From: Desulfuromonas sp. TF
Lineage (GTDB): Bacteria; Desulfobacterota; Desulfuromonadia; Desulfuromonadales; ATBO01
NCBI RefSeq assembly: GCF_000472285.1
Contig: NZ_KI421412.1
Coordinates: 494,430 to 527,977 of the forward strand
Length of the DNA stretch: 33,548 bases
Direction of reading: 5' to 3'
The notes beneath the pieces are model-generated. The model saw nothing but the letters and a program-made list of their open reading frames with translations. It had not been told where the DNA came from and did not search any database. The translations under genes were made by a program, and so were the position numbers. Positions within the stretch are counted from its first letter, which is position 1. Each line of letters opens with the position of its first letter. Below are positions 7,531 through 14,950 of the stretch, one piece after another.

Positions 7531-9114
7531 ATGAAGGTACTGAAACGACGCCAATTCTTGAAGTATTCGGGCCTGGGCCTGGCCGCCATCTATGTAGGTG
7601 GCTGCGGTGGGGGCGGAGGCGGTGGAGGAAACGGTGGCACCGGAGGGGACGACGACGATCTCCCCGCCGGCGGCGGCAATGACGAAGTTGCCGCGACTCT
7701 CAACTTCACCATTACCGATGCCGTCAAGGAAATGATCACCCACGAGCCCCTCAGTCAGGGCGGAGGCGAGGCCCTGTGCTATTTCTGGGCTTATCAGGTC
7801 AGTGACGCGACCGATCCCGAGAACGTGGTCGACTTCCCCGTTGACTGCCCCGGGCCGCAGATCTTCGCCACGGAAGGGGACCGCATCGCGTTGAGAGTCA
7901 CCAACACCCTGGACGTCCCCCACGCCTTCTTCATCGAGGGGCTGGTCGACAGCGGCCCGATCGAGCCGGGAGAAACGTGGGAAGGGGAGTTCGAAGCCAA
8001 AGATACCGGCGTCTTTCTCTATCACGACAATCTCAATGCGCCCGTGAACCGGGTGATGGGCCTTCACGGCGCCCTGGTGGTCATGCCCAAGGAGGCTTCA
8101 GGAGACAGGTGGACGCCTTACAAAGATCCCACACAGGCGGTTCAGCAGCTCTTCGACGACTTCGGCAGCGCTCCCTGGTGGCCGGGGCTGGCCTGGGAAG
8201 AGGGCGATGTCCGCCCCGCCTCCTTCGTCGAGCCCTTCCGCCAGTACGTCTGGCTCTGCCATCAGGCCAGTCCGGTCCTCTTCGCCGAAGTCGGGCGGCA
8301 CCATGAGAACAACCCCGGCGTCGAGTTCGATGCCGCGACCTTTGTCGAAGCCTTTCTCAACGATCCCTTCATCAACACCAGCAACGACCCGCGCACGGAC
8401 CCCGGCGTCGGTCTGCCCAAAACCGAGAACTTCAACCGGAAACCCCATTTTTTCACCATCAACGGCCAGTCGGGGTTCTTCGCCCACCACAATCCGGCCA
8501 TCACTCCCTTTCACCGCATCGGAGAACCCACCTTGGTGCGCATCCTCAACGCGGGCATGACGGTTCACTCCCTGCATCTGCACGCCAATCACTTCTTCGT
8601 GACGGCCGTCAACAACGAGGCCCAGGAGAACCCCCTCTGGGTCGATGTCTACAACGTCTTTCCGATGGACCACGTCGACTACACGATTCCCTTCATGCGT
8701 CCCCCCGACATCCCCAACCAGAGGGGCATCGGCCGGGCCGACGCGGGACGTTCGACGGCGGGCGGCGGCACGACCTGGCCGCCGCTGGAAGAGTTCGATC
8801 GCTTTTTCCCTCCGCAGGGGACCATGGTCCAGAGCTACGACGATCCCAACGTCCTGGTCGATGTCGGCATGCGGCAGTCGCCGCTGTGCTATCCGATGCA
8901 CGACCACACCGAAGCCTCGCAGACGGCCCAGGGCGGCAACTATAACAGCGGCATGATCGCCGGAATCTACTTTATCGGCGACCGCAATACCCCAGGCCAG
9001 ATGAATTTCCCGTTGGAACCCGAGTTTGAAATGATGCTGATGCTCGGGCGCCGCGTCGGCGTCACCGGCAGCCCCGCAGGCGGGTGGCCCGACGGCTCGA
9101 CAACTGAGTCCTGA
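7531..9114 (+). CDS. Multicopper-oxidase-like protein A (Tat lipoprotein)
   Basis: A 527-residue cupredoxin protein. The start at 7531 gives a twin-arginine signal (KRRQFLK at 5-11), a short hydrophobic stretch and a lipobox ending at Cys25, followed by a Gly8 run and a Gly/Asp linker. The C-terminal cupredoxin domain has multicopper-oxidase ligands: His346-x-x-His349-x-His351 and His457-Asp-His459. Asp458 stands where the type-1 copper Cys normally is. In the N-terminal domain the expected HWHG and HCH motifs are degenerate: PHAFFIEG (131-137) and YHDNLNAPVNRVMGLHG (164-180). Alone it offers only half of a trinuclear copper site. The next gene, 41 bases on, has the complementary half. Likely an extracytoplasmic, membrane-anchored oxidase subunit; the substrate (Fe, Mn, Cu or organic) is unknown. 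Confidence 0.85.
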   Translation: MKVLKRRQFLKYSGLGLAAIYVGGCGGGGGGGGNGGTGGDDDDLPAGGGNDEVAATLNFTITDAVKEMITHEPLSQGGGEALCYFWAYQVSDATDPENVVDFPVDCPGPQIFATEGDRIALRVTNTLDVPHAFFIEGLVDSGPIEPGETWEGEFEAKDTGVFLYHDNLNAPVNRVMGLHGALVVMPKEASGDRWTPYKDPTQAVQQLFDDFGSAPWWPGLAWEEGDVRPASFVEPFRQYVWLCHQASPVLFAEVGRHHENNPGVEFDAATFVEAFLNDPFINTSNDPRTDPGVGLPKTENFNRKPHFFTINGQSGFFAHHNPAITPFHRIGEPTLVRILNAGMTVHSLHLHANHFFVTAVNNEAQENPLWVDVYNVFPMDHVDYTIPFMRPPDIPNQRGIGRADAGRSTAGGGTTWPPLEEFDRFFPPQGTMVQSYDDPNVLVDVGMRQSPLCYPMHDHTEASQTAQGGNYNSGMIAGIYFIGDRNTPGQMNFPLEPEFEMMLMLGRRVGVTGSPAGGWPDGSTTES

Positions 9115-9155
9115 TTCCGATCAATACCATTTGGCGATAAGTAAAGGAGAAAAAA

Positions 9156-10595
9156 ATGTCATTCTCTAATCCCGCTCACCGGATAGTTCGTAAAAGGATC
9201 GCCGGCATGCAGGGCGCCTGGACCAAGATGTGGGATCCTCCCGGGGAAACCCCGGCCCTGCCGGAGCGCCTGGCCCCCACCAATCCGGTCCCCGCCTTCA
9301 TGGAGCAGACCCTCGGGCAGGACGTTTTCCGGGTGGACACACCCAATGTCGTGCAGCGCCGGCTCCTGCACGGGCTGACCCTGCGCACGTGGGATGACGC
9401 CAAGGATCTAGAGTTCATGACCTTCCGGGACTCGGACGACCGGGAGGGGGACGGCCATTTTCCCGGCGCCACCATTCGCGTCCCCCGCGGAGCCATCTTC
9501 CATTGCCTGGCCCAGGCCAGCGGTCCGCCCCCTCACACGATCCACTGGCACGGACAGGAGCCGACGCCGATGAACGACGGCGTCGGCCACTGCTCGATGG
9601 AAATCGACGGGGGAGGCAACGGGTACACCTACCAGCTTCAACCCAACTTCATCGGGACCTATTTCTACCACTGCCACCGCAATACGGTTCAGCATTTCGA
9701 GTTCGGCCTTTACGGCATGTTCCTGGTCGAACCTCCCGACGCCTTCGAAGGACCCAACGCCGGCGGATACCCTCGCCGAACCGCGGCCAATCTGGAAAAT
9801 TTCTCGAAATTCGATGACAAGTATGTCGACGGAGACGCCACCTGGGGGGTGGCCGGACCTCTGGACGGCGCACTTGGAGACCCCGATCCCCATGCCTTCA
9901 CCGTCGAATACGACGTCGAAGCCCTCTGGGTGCTCGACGACCGGGACTCGGTCTGGAGCGACCTGGCCTCCGATGCCAAGGCTTTCTACCCCGGAGGGGC
10001 CTTCACCGAGGATGGACATTTTTCTGACGAGGCCGTTTTGGATACGAACCCCCCGGTTGCGGCGCTCCCGGTCAACCGTCCCGGGGTCGACGACCAGTTC
10101 CCCAAAGGCTTCTTCCACGATTTCAACGCCGACTACTGGTTCGTCAGCGGCGTACCGGTACCGGCCCATAAAGGAGGAACCGCATCCATTCCTTCCGGCA
10201 ACGTCGTTCCTGCCGTCCTGAACAGCGGCGTGGCCGGGATGCAGGTGGACGTGAACGCCGAGGTCGACCAGGTGGTCCTGATCCGGGTCCTGAATGCGGC
10301 CTACAACCGCATCGAGGTCACCTTCCCGGTCGACGTAGTGATCATCGCCTTCGACGGGCGTGCATTGGGGGTTCCTCCCTTCGCACGCTACAACCACGCC
10401 TTCGAGCTCAAGGCCGGAACGCCCTACCACATGAGCACGGCACGCCGTTTCGATGCCTTGATCCGCTCCTCCTCGCCCATCAACAGCTTTGCCGAGGTGA
10501 AATTCTTCTCCGCCAAAGGTCCGAACATTCAGGGAGTCGAGCCGCTCCTGGTGACCGCCCGGATCCCCATCGTCATCAACGAACCCGCTCTTTAG
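9156..10595 (+). CDS. Multicopper-oxidase-like protein B, bears type-1 Cu motif
   Basis: A 479-residue cupredoxin protein. The N-terminal domain holds His127-x-x-His130-Trp-His132-Gly and Tyr171-His172-Cys173-His174 with His180, then GLYGM (184-188). That is a full type-1 copper set (His127, Cys173, His180, perhaps Met188) plus four trinuclear-site histidines. The C-terminal cupredoxin domain has lost its ligands: where protein A has His346, His349, His351 and His354, this protein has Ile386, Thr389, Pro391 and Val394. No signal peptide is visible: the N-terminus MSFSNPAHRIVRKRIAGMQG is basic and not hydrophobic. The start has AAAGGAGA 8 bases upstream, so it is well fixed. Export, if it occurs, may depend on protein A. 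It lies in one operon with proteins A and C. Confidence 0.85.
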   Translation: MSFSNPAHRIVRKRIAGMQGAWTKMWDPPGETPALPERLAPTNPVPAFMEQTLGQDVFRVDTPNVVQRRLLHGLTLRTWDDAKDLEFMTFRDSDDREGDGHFPGATIRVPRGAIFHCLAQASGPPPHTIHWHGQEPTPMNDGVGHCSMEIDGGGNGYTYQLQPNFIGTYFYHCHRNTVQHFEFGLYGMFLVEPPDAFEGPNAGGYPRRTAANLENFSKFDDKYVDGDATWGVAGPLDGALGDPDPHAFTVEYDVEALWVLDDRDSVWSDLASDAKAFYPGGAFTEDGHFSDEAVLDTNPPVAALPVNRPGVDDQFPKGFFHDFNADYWFVSGVPVPAHKGGTASIPSGNVVPAVLNSGVAGMQVDVNAEVDQVVLIRVLNAAYNRIEVTFPVDVVIIAFDGRALGVPPFARYNHAFELKAGTPYHMSTARRFDALIRSSSPINSFAEVKFFSAKGPNIQGVEPLLVTARIPIVINEPAL

Positions 10596-10615
10596 AAAAA
10601 TCACACATGTAAACC

Positions 10616-10641
10616 GCGGGGGGATGTTCCTATCCCCCCGC
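10616..10641 (+). repeat. Intercistronic perfect hairpin between oxidase B and lipoprotein C
   Basis: GCGGGGGGAT (10616-10625) pairs perfectly with ATCCCCCCGC (10632-10641) around a 6-base loop. It sits 20 bases after the oxidase B stop and 24 bases before the next start. No T-run follows, so it could be an mRNA processing or stabilising element or a partial attenuator that sets subunit ratios. Confidence 0.75.
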
Positions 10642-10665
10642 ACCCATTTCAGGAAAGGGGAAGGA

Positions 10666-12327
10666 ATGCACCCAGCGCTGAAGTCCTCGATGGCGGTCCT
10701 ATCTCCTGTCGCCCTGTCTCTTGTCCTCCTGGTTGCCTTGACCGCGTGCGGAGGTGGTGGCGGGGACGGCAGCACCGTGCCCGCGCCACGGGCTGACCGC
10801 TTCACCTGGACCGGCAACACCCGCCTCAACGTCACCGCATCCGACGGCTTGCTCGCCAACGACCCGCCCGGCACCACCATCTCCACGGCCTCAAGCGTCA
10901 CCGGCCAAGGAGGGGCCGTCACCGTCAATCTGGCCACCGGAGCCTTCGTCTACGATCCTCCGGTCGGCCTCCAGAACGCGGACGACACTTTCAGCTACAC
11001 CACCAGCGGTGGTGCGGTCACGGCGACAATCACGCTTGAAGAGCGCATCTGGTACGTGCGGAACAATGATGCCGGAGCCAACCAAGGGACTCAGTTGTCT
11101 CCCTTTCTAACCCTGGCACAAGCCGAAGCCGCCGCGGACGAGAACGACATCCTCTTCGTGTTTGCCGGCGATCAGACGGACACCGGTCAGGACACCGGCA
11201 TCACCCTGAAAAACGGTCAGCGACTGCTCGGCGAAGGGGTGGGATTGCGAGTAAACGGCGTGCCCATCGTCGATCCGGTGCCCGAATCTCTTATATCCAA
11301 CGCCGCACTGGCAGCAGTCGGCGACTCGCCTGTCGTCACGCTCGCCTCAAACAACGAGGTTGCTGGCTTCATCCTCCAGCCGGCCTTCAACGAAGGCATT
11401 CTAGCCATGGGGGGCGGCGGATACAGCCTGCACGACAATATCATTCGGAATTTCGATCCCGACAACGGCAGCGAAGGGATACGGCTGCTCCACGTCACCG
11501 GCGAAAACCTGGTGACCCGCAACACGATCAGCGGTTCGCCGGGCACGGCCATCAAGGTGGCCAACAATGAGGACCGGACCGGGGACATGGTGCCTGCAAC
11601 ACCTGTTGTCGCCAGGGTGACCATAAGCCGCAACACTATAACCAGCGCGGTTCGCAACGGGATTGCATGCAATCTCGACGGTGCCGGCACCGAGGTGACG
11701 CTGAACATCCTGACCAATACCATAGCCACCGCCGGCCTCGCCGCTGCGGACAAGGGAATCCGTATCGACAGTCTGGGCGGCGCCGGTGTCACCACCCTCC
11801 TCTCCCGCAATTCCATCTCGGCCAGCAGCGGCGAGGCCATCGGTCTTCTGGCTGCCGCCACCGCCCAGTTGCACGCCTTTGCCGCCAACGGCAATCTGAC
11901 CGGAAGCGGAGCGGTTTTCGACTTTCACGCGTCGACGGCCTCCCCTGGCGCGGCCCTTTGCCTGGAGCTGGTCAACAACGCCAACGCTGCCGGCAACTCA
12001 TCGTTCCAGATCGATAACGTCGCCGGAGGTGATCTTCGCTTTTTCGAGGATCTGAACGACACCCTCGCCGAGCGCGTCGAGCCGGTCGTCCCCATTGCTC
12101 CAGGAGAGTGCGGCATCCCTCTCGACGGCGCGGCGCTCTTCGAGACCAATTGCGGCCACTGTCATCGCGGCAATGGCCTGGGCCGCGGATCGGTAGGGCC
12201 GAACGTTACCAACACGACCGCGGACGAAATCAACTTTCAGATCGCCACCAACTTTTCCATGAGCGATATTAACCTGACCCAACAGGAGATCGCGGCCATC
12301 GCGGCGACTCTGTCTGCGACACCCTGA
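10666..12327 (+). CDS. Beta-helix lipoprotein with C-terminal c-type heme domain
   Basis: A 553-residue secreted redox protein. The ATG at 10666 has AAGGGGAAGGA just upstream; an earlier in-frame start at 10624 lies inside a hairpin. The signal peptide ends with the lipobox LTA|C (Cys28) followed by Gly5. Residues about 40-125 look like a bacterial Ig/cadherin-type domain (SDGLLANDPPGTTIS, GAFVYDPP, DTFSYTTSGG). Residues about 130-480 form a right-handed parallel beta-helix of the pectate-lyase/NosD kind, with repeats such as NNEVAGFILQ, HDNIIRNF and RNTISGS. The last 70 residues are a mono-heme cytochrome c domain: Cys496-Gly-His-Cys499-His500 with Met532 as likely axial ligand. It probably partners the two oxidase proteins as scaffold and electron carrier; this is inferred from gene order. 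Confidence 0.85.
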   Translation: MHPALKSSMAVLSPVALSLVLLVALTACGGGGGDGSTVPAPRADRFTWTGNTRLNVTASDGLLANDPPGTTISTASSVTGQGGAVTVNLATGAFVYDPPVGLQNADDTFSYTTSGGAVTATITLEERIWYVRNNDAGANQGTQLSPFLTLAQAEAAADENDILFVFAGDQTDTGQDTGITLKNGQRLLGEGVGLRVNGVPIVDPVPESLISNAALAAVGDSPVVTLASNNEVAGFILQPAFNEGILAMGGGGYSLHDNIIRNFDPDNGSEGIRLLHVTGENLVTRNTISGSPGTAIKVANNEDRTGDMVPATPVVARVTISRNTITSAVRNGIACNLDGAGTEVTLNILTNTIATAGLAAADKGIRIDSLGGAGVTTLLSRNSISASSGEAIGLLAAATAQLHAFAANGNLTGSGAVFDFHASTASPGAALCLELVNNANAAGNSSFQIDNVAGGDLRFFEDLNDTLAERVEPVVPIAPGECGIPLDGAALFETNCGHCHRGNGLGRGSVGPNVTNTTADEINFQIATNFSMSDINLTQQEIAAIAATLSATP

Positions 12328-12337
12328 AACGACCTTC

Positions 12338-12356
12338 CCATGGCTGCCAGCCATGG
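12338..12356. repeat. Hairpin after the oxidase locus
   Basis: CCATGGCT / AGCCATGG inverted repeat with a 3-base loop, 11 bases after the beta-helix lipoprotein stop. There is no T-run, so it is a weak terminator candidate or an mRNA end-protecting structure between convergent genes. Confidence 0.45.
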
Positions 12357-12435
12357 ATAAACCATAAGTCCCTCTCCCCGGGTGGATTTTCCTGTCTTCC
12401 GTGGTACGCAGCAAAAGCTGGCGGCGTCTCGGCGG

Positions 12436-12741
12436 CTACTTCCTGAATACGCTCAGGAGCCTTTCGAATCCCGCCTTTTCGAGGGTCGAGACCTCCTCGA
12501 GTTCTCCGGCATCCAGCCAGACCCCTGCGCATTCGGTACATTTATCGACCTTGATCGTCCTGTAGTCGATTTCAACGAGTTCCATCCCGCACTTGGGACA
12601 TCTCATAAAATGAAGTTCCCTGAGCCGCTTCTTCTCCTCCTCGGCAAGGGCTTTATGCCTCTCCTCATGGATTCTTCTCTGCTTCTCGTACGCCTCTCTG
12701 GCAAAGTATTCTTCTTCTTTTCCGCTCGGCTTCTGCACCAT
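12436..12741 (-). CDS. Zinc-ribbon (zf-TFIIB-like) protein
   Basis: A 101-residue protein. The first 45 residues are charged and helix-forming, probably a coiled coil (EEEYFAREAYEKQRRIHEER). They are followed by a zinc ribbon with Cys48-Pro-Lys-Cys51 and Cys68-Thr-Glu-Cys71, then the hallmark GVWLDAGELEEV (73-84) of the zf-TFIIB family (Pfam zf-TFIIB). Such proteins are common in proteobacteria and have no firm function. GAGGAG lies 8 bases before the ATG. It is monocistronic, convergent with the oxidase locus and divergent from the octaheme cytochrome gene. Confidence 0.87.
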   Translation of the reverse strand: MVQKPSGKEEEYFAREAYEKQRRIHEERHKALAEEEKKRLRELHFMRCPKCGMELVEIDYRTIKVDKCTECAGVWLDAGELEEVSTLEKAGFERLLSVFRK

Positions 12742-12807
12742 GGAAACGCTCCTCTATGACAGGGAATGATTTACAACCCGGGGTCATCTTCTTTCGCCCC
12801 CGAATAA

Positions 12808-12835
12808 AACATATAGAAGAGCGGAAGGAGGTCAA
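12808..12835 (-). promoter_or_regulatory. Sigma-70-like promoter for the zinc-ribbon gene
   Basis: On the minus strand, TTGACC (12835-12830), a 16-bp spacer and TATGTT (12813-12808), about 67 bases upstream of the ATG at 12741. Confidence 0.5.
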
Positions 12836-12865
12836 GTCCCTTTCTTCTATTTTGGATTCACCCGA

Positions 12866-12893
12866 TTGCATTGGCGGGAGAGGCTGCTAACAT
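12866..12893 (+). promoter_or_regulatory. Sigma-70-like promoter for the octaheme cytochrome gene
   Basis: TTGCAT (12866-12871), a 16-bp spacer and an extended -10 TGC-TAACAT (to 12893), about 46 bases upstream of the cytochrome ATG. Plausible but not strong. Confidence 0.4.
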
Positions 12894-12939
12894 GAAAATT
12901 ATTTAGCTTTACAGCTTACAGCAATCACGGGAGGTGGAC

Positions 12940-14532
12940 ATGCGAGGATGGTGGAAGGGGATGCTGCCGCTCCTGACGGGTGCGGCCCTGGTGAGCATGG
13001 CAGCGCTTTCGGCAGCCCAGGCGCCGAATGGGGAGAAGGTGGATGCGGCCGGCTGCTTCGGCTGCCACGAAGAGGTGCAGACACTCTGGAAGGGCTCCAG
13101 CCATGTCGATCTCGGCTGCGACACCTGTCATGCCGGGATGCCGGCGCACCTGAAGAACCCGCAGGAGAAACCCCGGACCGATCTGAATCCGGAGGTCTGC
13201 GGCGCGTGCCATCAGAATCAGTACGAGACGTTCTTCCAGGTCAACTGGAATTCTCCGGCGCGCCAGGAAAAAGGGGTTCCGGAAGGGCGCTCGCCGCAGC
13301 AGGACAAGCTGCTGGCCCCGCACGGATTCACCGTCGAACACAACGAGCCGCGCTCCCATCCCTTCATGGTGGCGGACATGCTGGTCGTGGACCGCTTTTC
13401 CGCAGGCCGCTACCAGTTCAAGGAGCGGTGGGGGGTAACCCGACCTGGAAAGGTCTGGGACGTGGTGGAGGACACCGGCCGGACGCTTCCGGCGACGACC
13501 AAGGCCGGGAATCCCGTCTGTCTGCAGTGCAAGACCTCCGACCTGATCCTGAAGTGGAAATTCCTGGGAGACAAGGACCCCGGCGCGAAGTGGGACCGGA
13601 CCTCCGACGTCGATGCCATGGTCAAGGATGTCCAGAACGTGATGGGCTGCATCCATTGTCATGACCCGCACGCCGCACGTTCCCGCATCGTCCGCGACGC
13701 CCTGATCGAGGCGGTCAGCCGCGAAGGCATCAATCCTTACGCCCCCGATCCCCAGAAGAATGCCGTCGAGGTGGTCACTTTCCGCGACTTCCGGCGAATC
13801 GGACTGATCAACGAGGGCGGCGCCGGCCTGGTCTGCGGGCAGTGCCATGTGGAATACAGCTGCAATCCCGGCATCACGCCGGAAGGGGAGAAGATAGGCT
13901 TCGATGACCGCCGCACCAACCATTTTCCCTGGCGCAACGCCCTGGACATTCTGGAGCAGTACGACACGATCGGTTTCCGCGACTTCCGGCACGCGGTGAC
14001 CGGCGCCCGCCTGGTCAAGCTCCAGCATCCGGAATTCGAAACGTTCTGGGGGAGCGTGCACGAGCGGGCCGGAGTGAAATGCATCGACTGCCACATGGTC
14101 CCGGCGAAGAACGGGGCGGGGGAAACCTTCACCTCCCACCTGATGGTCGGACCGCGGGAGCGGATCGAGCAGGTCTGCCTGCGCTGCCACCCTGAATCCA
14201 CTGCGGAGGAAGCCCTCTACCAGGTCGATGCGGTGCAGAACTATACCCGCGGCAAGATGCGCAAGGCCGAGTACCACCTGGAGCTGCTGATCGACACCTT
14301 CGAGGAGGCCGCCCGCCAGGGGGTGCCCGAGGAAGCGCTCGCCGCCGCCCGCAAGCAGCACGAGATCGCCCACGTGCTCTGGGAATGGTGGACGGCTGAG
14401 AACAGCGACGGCTGGCATAATCCGTCCCTGGCGAGGGAGAGCCTGGCCGCCTCGGAAGCGGCCGCCAAGGAGGGGATCAAGACGCTGCAGGACGCCATGA
14501 AGGCGAAGACGGGCGCTCCCGTGGTGCGCTGA
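12940..14532 (+). CDS. Octaheme c-type cytochrome, nitrite reductase (ONR) type
   Basis: A 530-residue secreted cytochrome; the signal peptide ends near AQA (28). Eight heme-binding motifs occur in order: C39FGCH, C60DTCH, C87GACH, C194LQCK198, C237IHCH, C299GQCH, C381IDCH, C413LRCH. A CxxCK at position four with seven CxxCH is the signature of octaheme nitrite reductases such as that of Thioalkalivibrio nitratireducens, related to pentaheme NrfA, which reduce nitrite (and sulfite) to ammonia (sulfide). Likely active-site residues are Lys198 (heme ligand), Arg138, Tyr306 and His363. Cys308, two residues after Tyr306, matches the Tyr-Cys cross-link pair of that enzyme. The ATG at 12940 is preferred over GTG at 12934, since GGGAGGT just upstream serves as ribosome-binding site. 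No quinol-oxidising partner gene is adjacent. Confidence 0.9.
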   Translation: MRGWWKGMLPLLTGAALVSMAALSAAQAPNGEKVDAAGCFGCHEEVQTLWKGSSHVDLGCDTCHAGMPAHLKNPQEKPRTDLNPEVCGACHQNQYETFFQVNWNSPARQEKGVPEGRSPQQDKLLAPHGFTVEHNEPRSHPFMVADMLVVDRFSAGRYQFKERWGVTRPGKVWDVVEDTGRTLPATTKAGNPVCLQCKTSDLILKWKFLGDKDPGAKWDRTSDVDAMVKDVQNVMGCIHCHDPHAARSRIVRDALIEAVSREGINPYAPDPQKNAVEVVTFRDFRRIGLINEGGAGLVCGQCHVEYSCNPGITPEGEKIGFDDRRTNHFPWRNALDILEQYDTIGFRDFRHAVTGARLVKLQHPEFETFWGSVHERAGVKCIDCHMVPAKNGAGETFTSHLMVGPRERIEQVCLRCHPESTAEEALYQVDAVQNYTRGKMRKAEYHLELLIDTFEEAARQGVPEEALAAARKQHEIAHVLWEWWTAENSDGWHNPSLARESLAASEAAAKEGIKTLQDAMKAKTGAPVVR

Positions 14533-14544
14533 CGTTGTAATGTG

Positions 14545-14577
14545 AAAGGGGGCGCCGGTGAAGGCGCCCCCTTTTTT
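14545..14577 (+). terminator. Strong intrinsic terminator of the octaheme cytochrome gene
   Basis: GGGGGCGCC (14548-14556) pairs perfectly with GGCGCCCCC (14563-14571) around a 6-base loop, followed by six Ts. It lies 15 bases after the stop codon. Confidence 0.95.
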
Positions 14578-14690
14578 ACTCCGGCGATCCGATGACCCTG
14601 ACCCGGCCGACATGGCCGTCCGTGAGCCGCACCTTGATGCCGCGCGTATGGACCGGCGCGCTGGTAAGCAGGTCCTTGACCACTCAATGC
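14576..14690 (-). pseudogene. YwbE-family remnant (C-terminal half only)
   Basis: On the minus strand, from 14680 down to a TAA at 14576, the frame reads VKDLLTSAPVHTRGIKVRLT and continues DGHVGRVRVIGSPE. This matches the second half of the small YwbE family (typically ...GIVKDILTxSPxHPxGIKVRLxDGxVGRV). Immediately upstream GGC-ATT-G would give the expected Gly-Ile, but four extra bases (AGTG, 14681-14684) break the frame, and the N-terminal half is absent beyond about 14690, next to the palindrome CATAATTATG. It is therefore a truncated, frameshifted gene. Its stop overlaps the cytochrome terminator. Confidence 0.65.
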
Positions 14691-14846
14691 CGCCATAATT
14701 ATGCGACTTGAGCAATAGATTTCTTTAATCCACGAATCCCCACCCGCTGCATACAGGGGTTAGCTGCTGATTTTTGTTTTCAAATAAGAGGTAGCTATCT
14801 CAGACGCGAGCGAATGCCTGAACCTCAGGGTCAAGGATCTCGACTT

Positions 14847-14881
14847 GTCAAGGGACTGCTCGGCGTGCGCAGCCCCTTGAC
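14847..14881. repeat. Long imperfect hairpin
   Basis: GTCAAGGG-a-CTGC (14847-14859) pairs with GCAG-c-CCCTTGAC (14869-14881), giving 12 paired bases with one A/C mismatch and a 9-base loop. No T-run follows on either strand. Its role is unknown. Confidence 0.6.
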
Positions 14882-14950
14882 AGCAGCTGATGCCGAAGTG
14901 GAATAACCGAATCAGGAGAAGGCGGGATGGCCGGTGATTGCTGTTCTGTC

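Noticed and set aside
9408-10937. Long minus-strand open frame (509 codons) opposite oxidase B
   Set aside because: Codon-bias shadow; it lacks a start signal and recognisable motifs, while the plus strand encodes cupredoxin motifs.
12338-12356. Intrinsic terminator of the oxidase locus
   Set aside because: Hairpin present but no T-run on either strand; listed only as a repeat.
12925-14715. Very long minus-strand open frame (596 codons) opposite the octaheme cytochrome gene
   Set aside because: Shadow of a GC-rich gene; the plus strand has eight heme motifs, a signal peptide and a ribosome-binding site.
14847-14881. Integron attC site or insertion-sequence end
   Set aside because: The hairpin lacks the attC core sites (GTTRRRY/RYYYAAC), and there is no integrase or transposase fragment.
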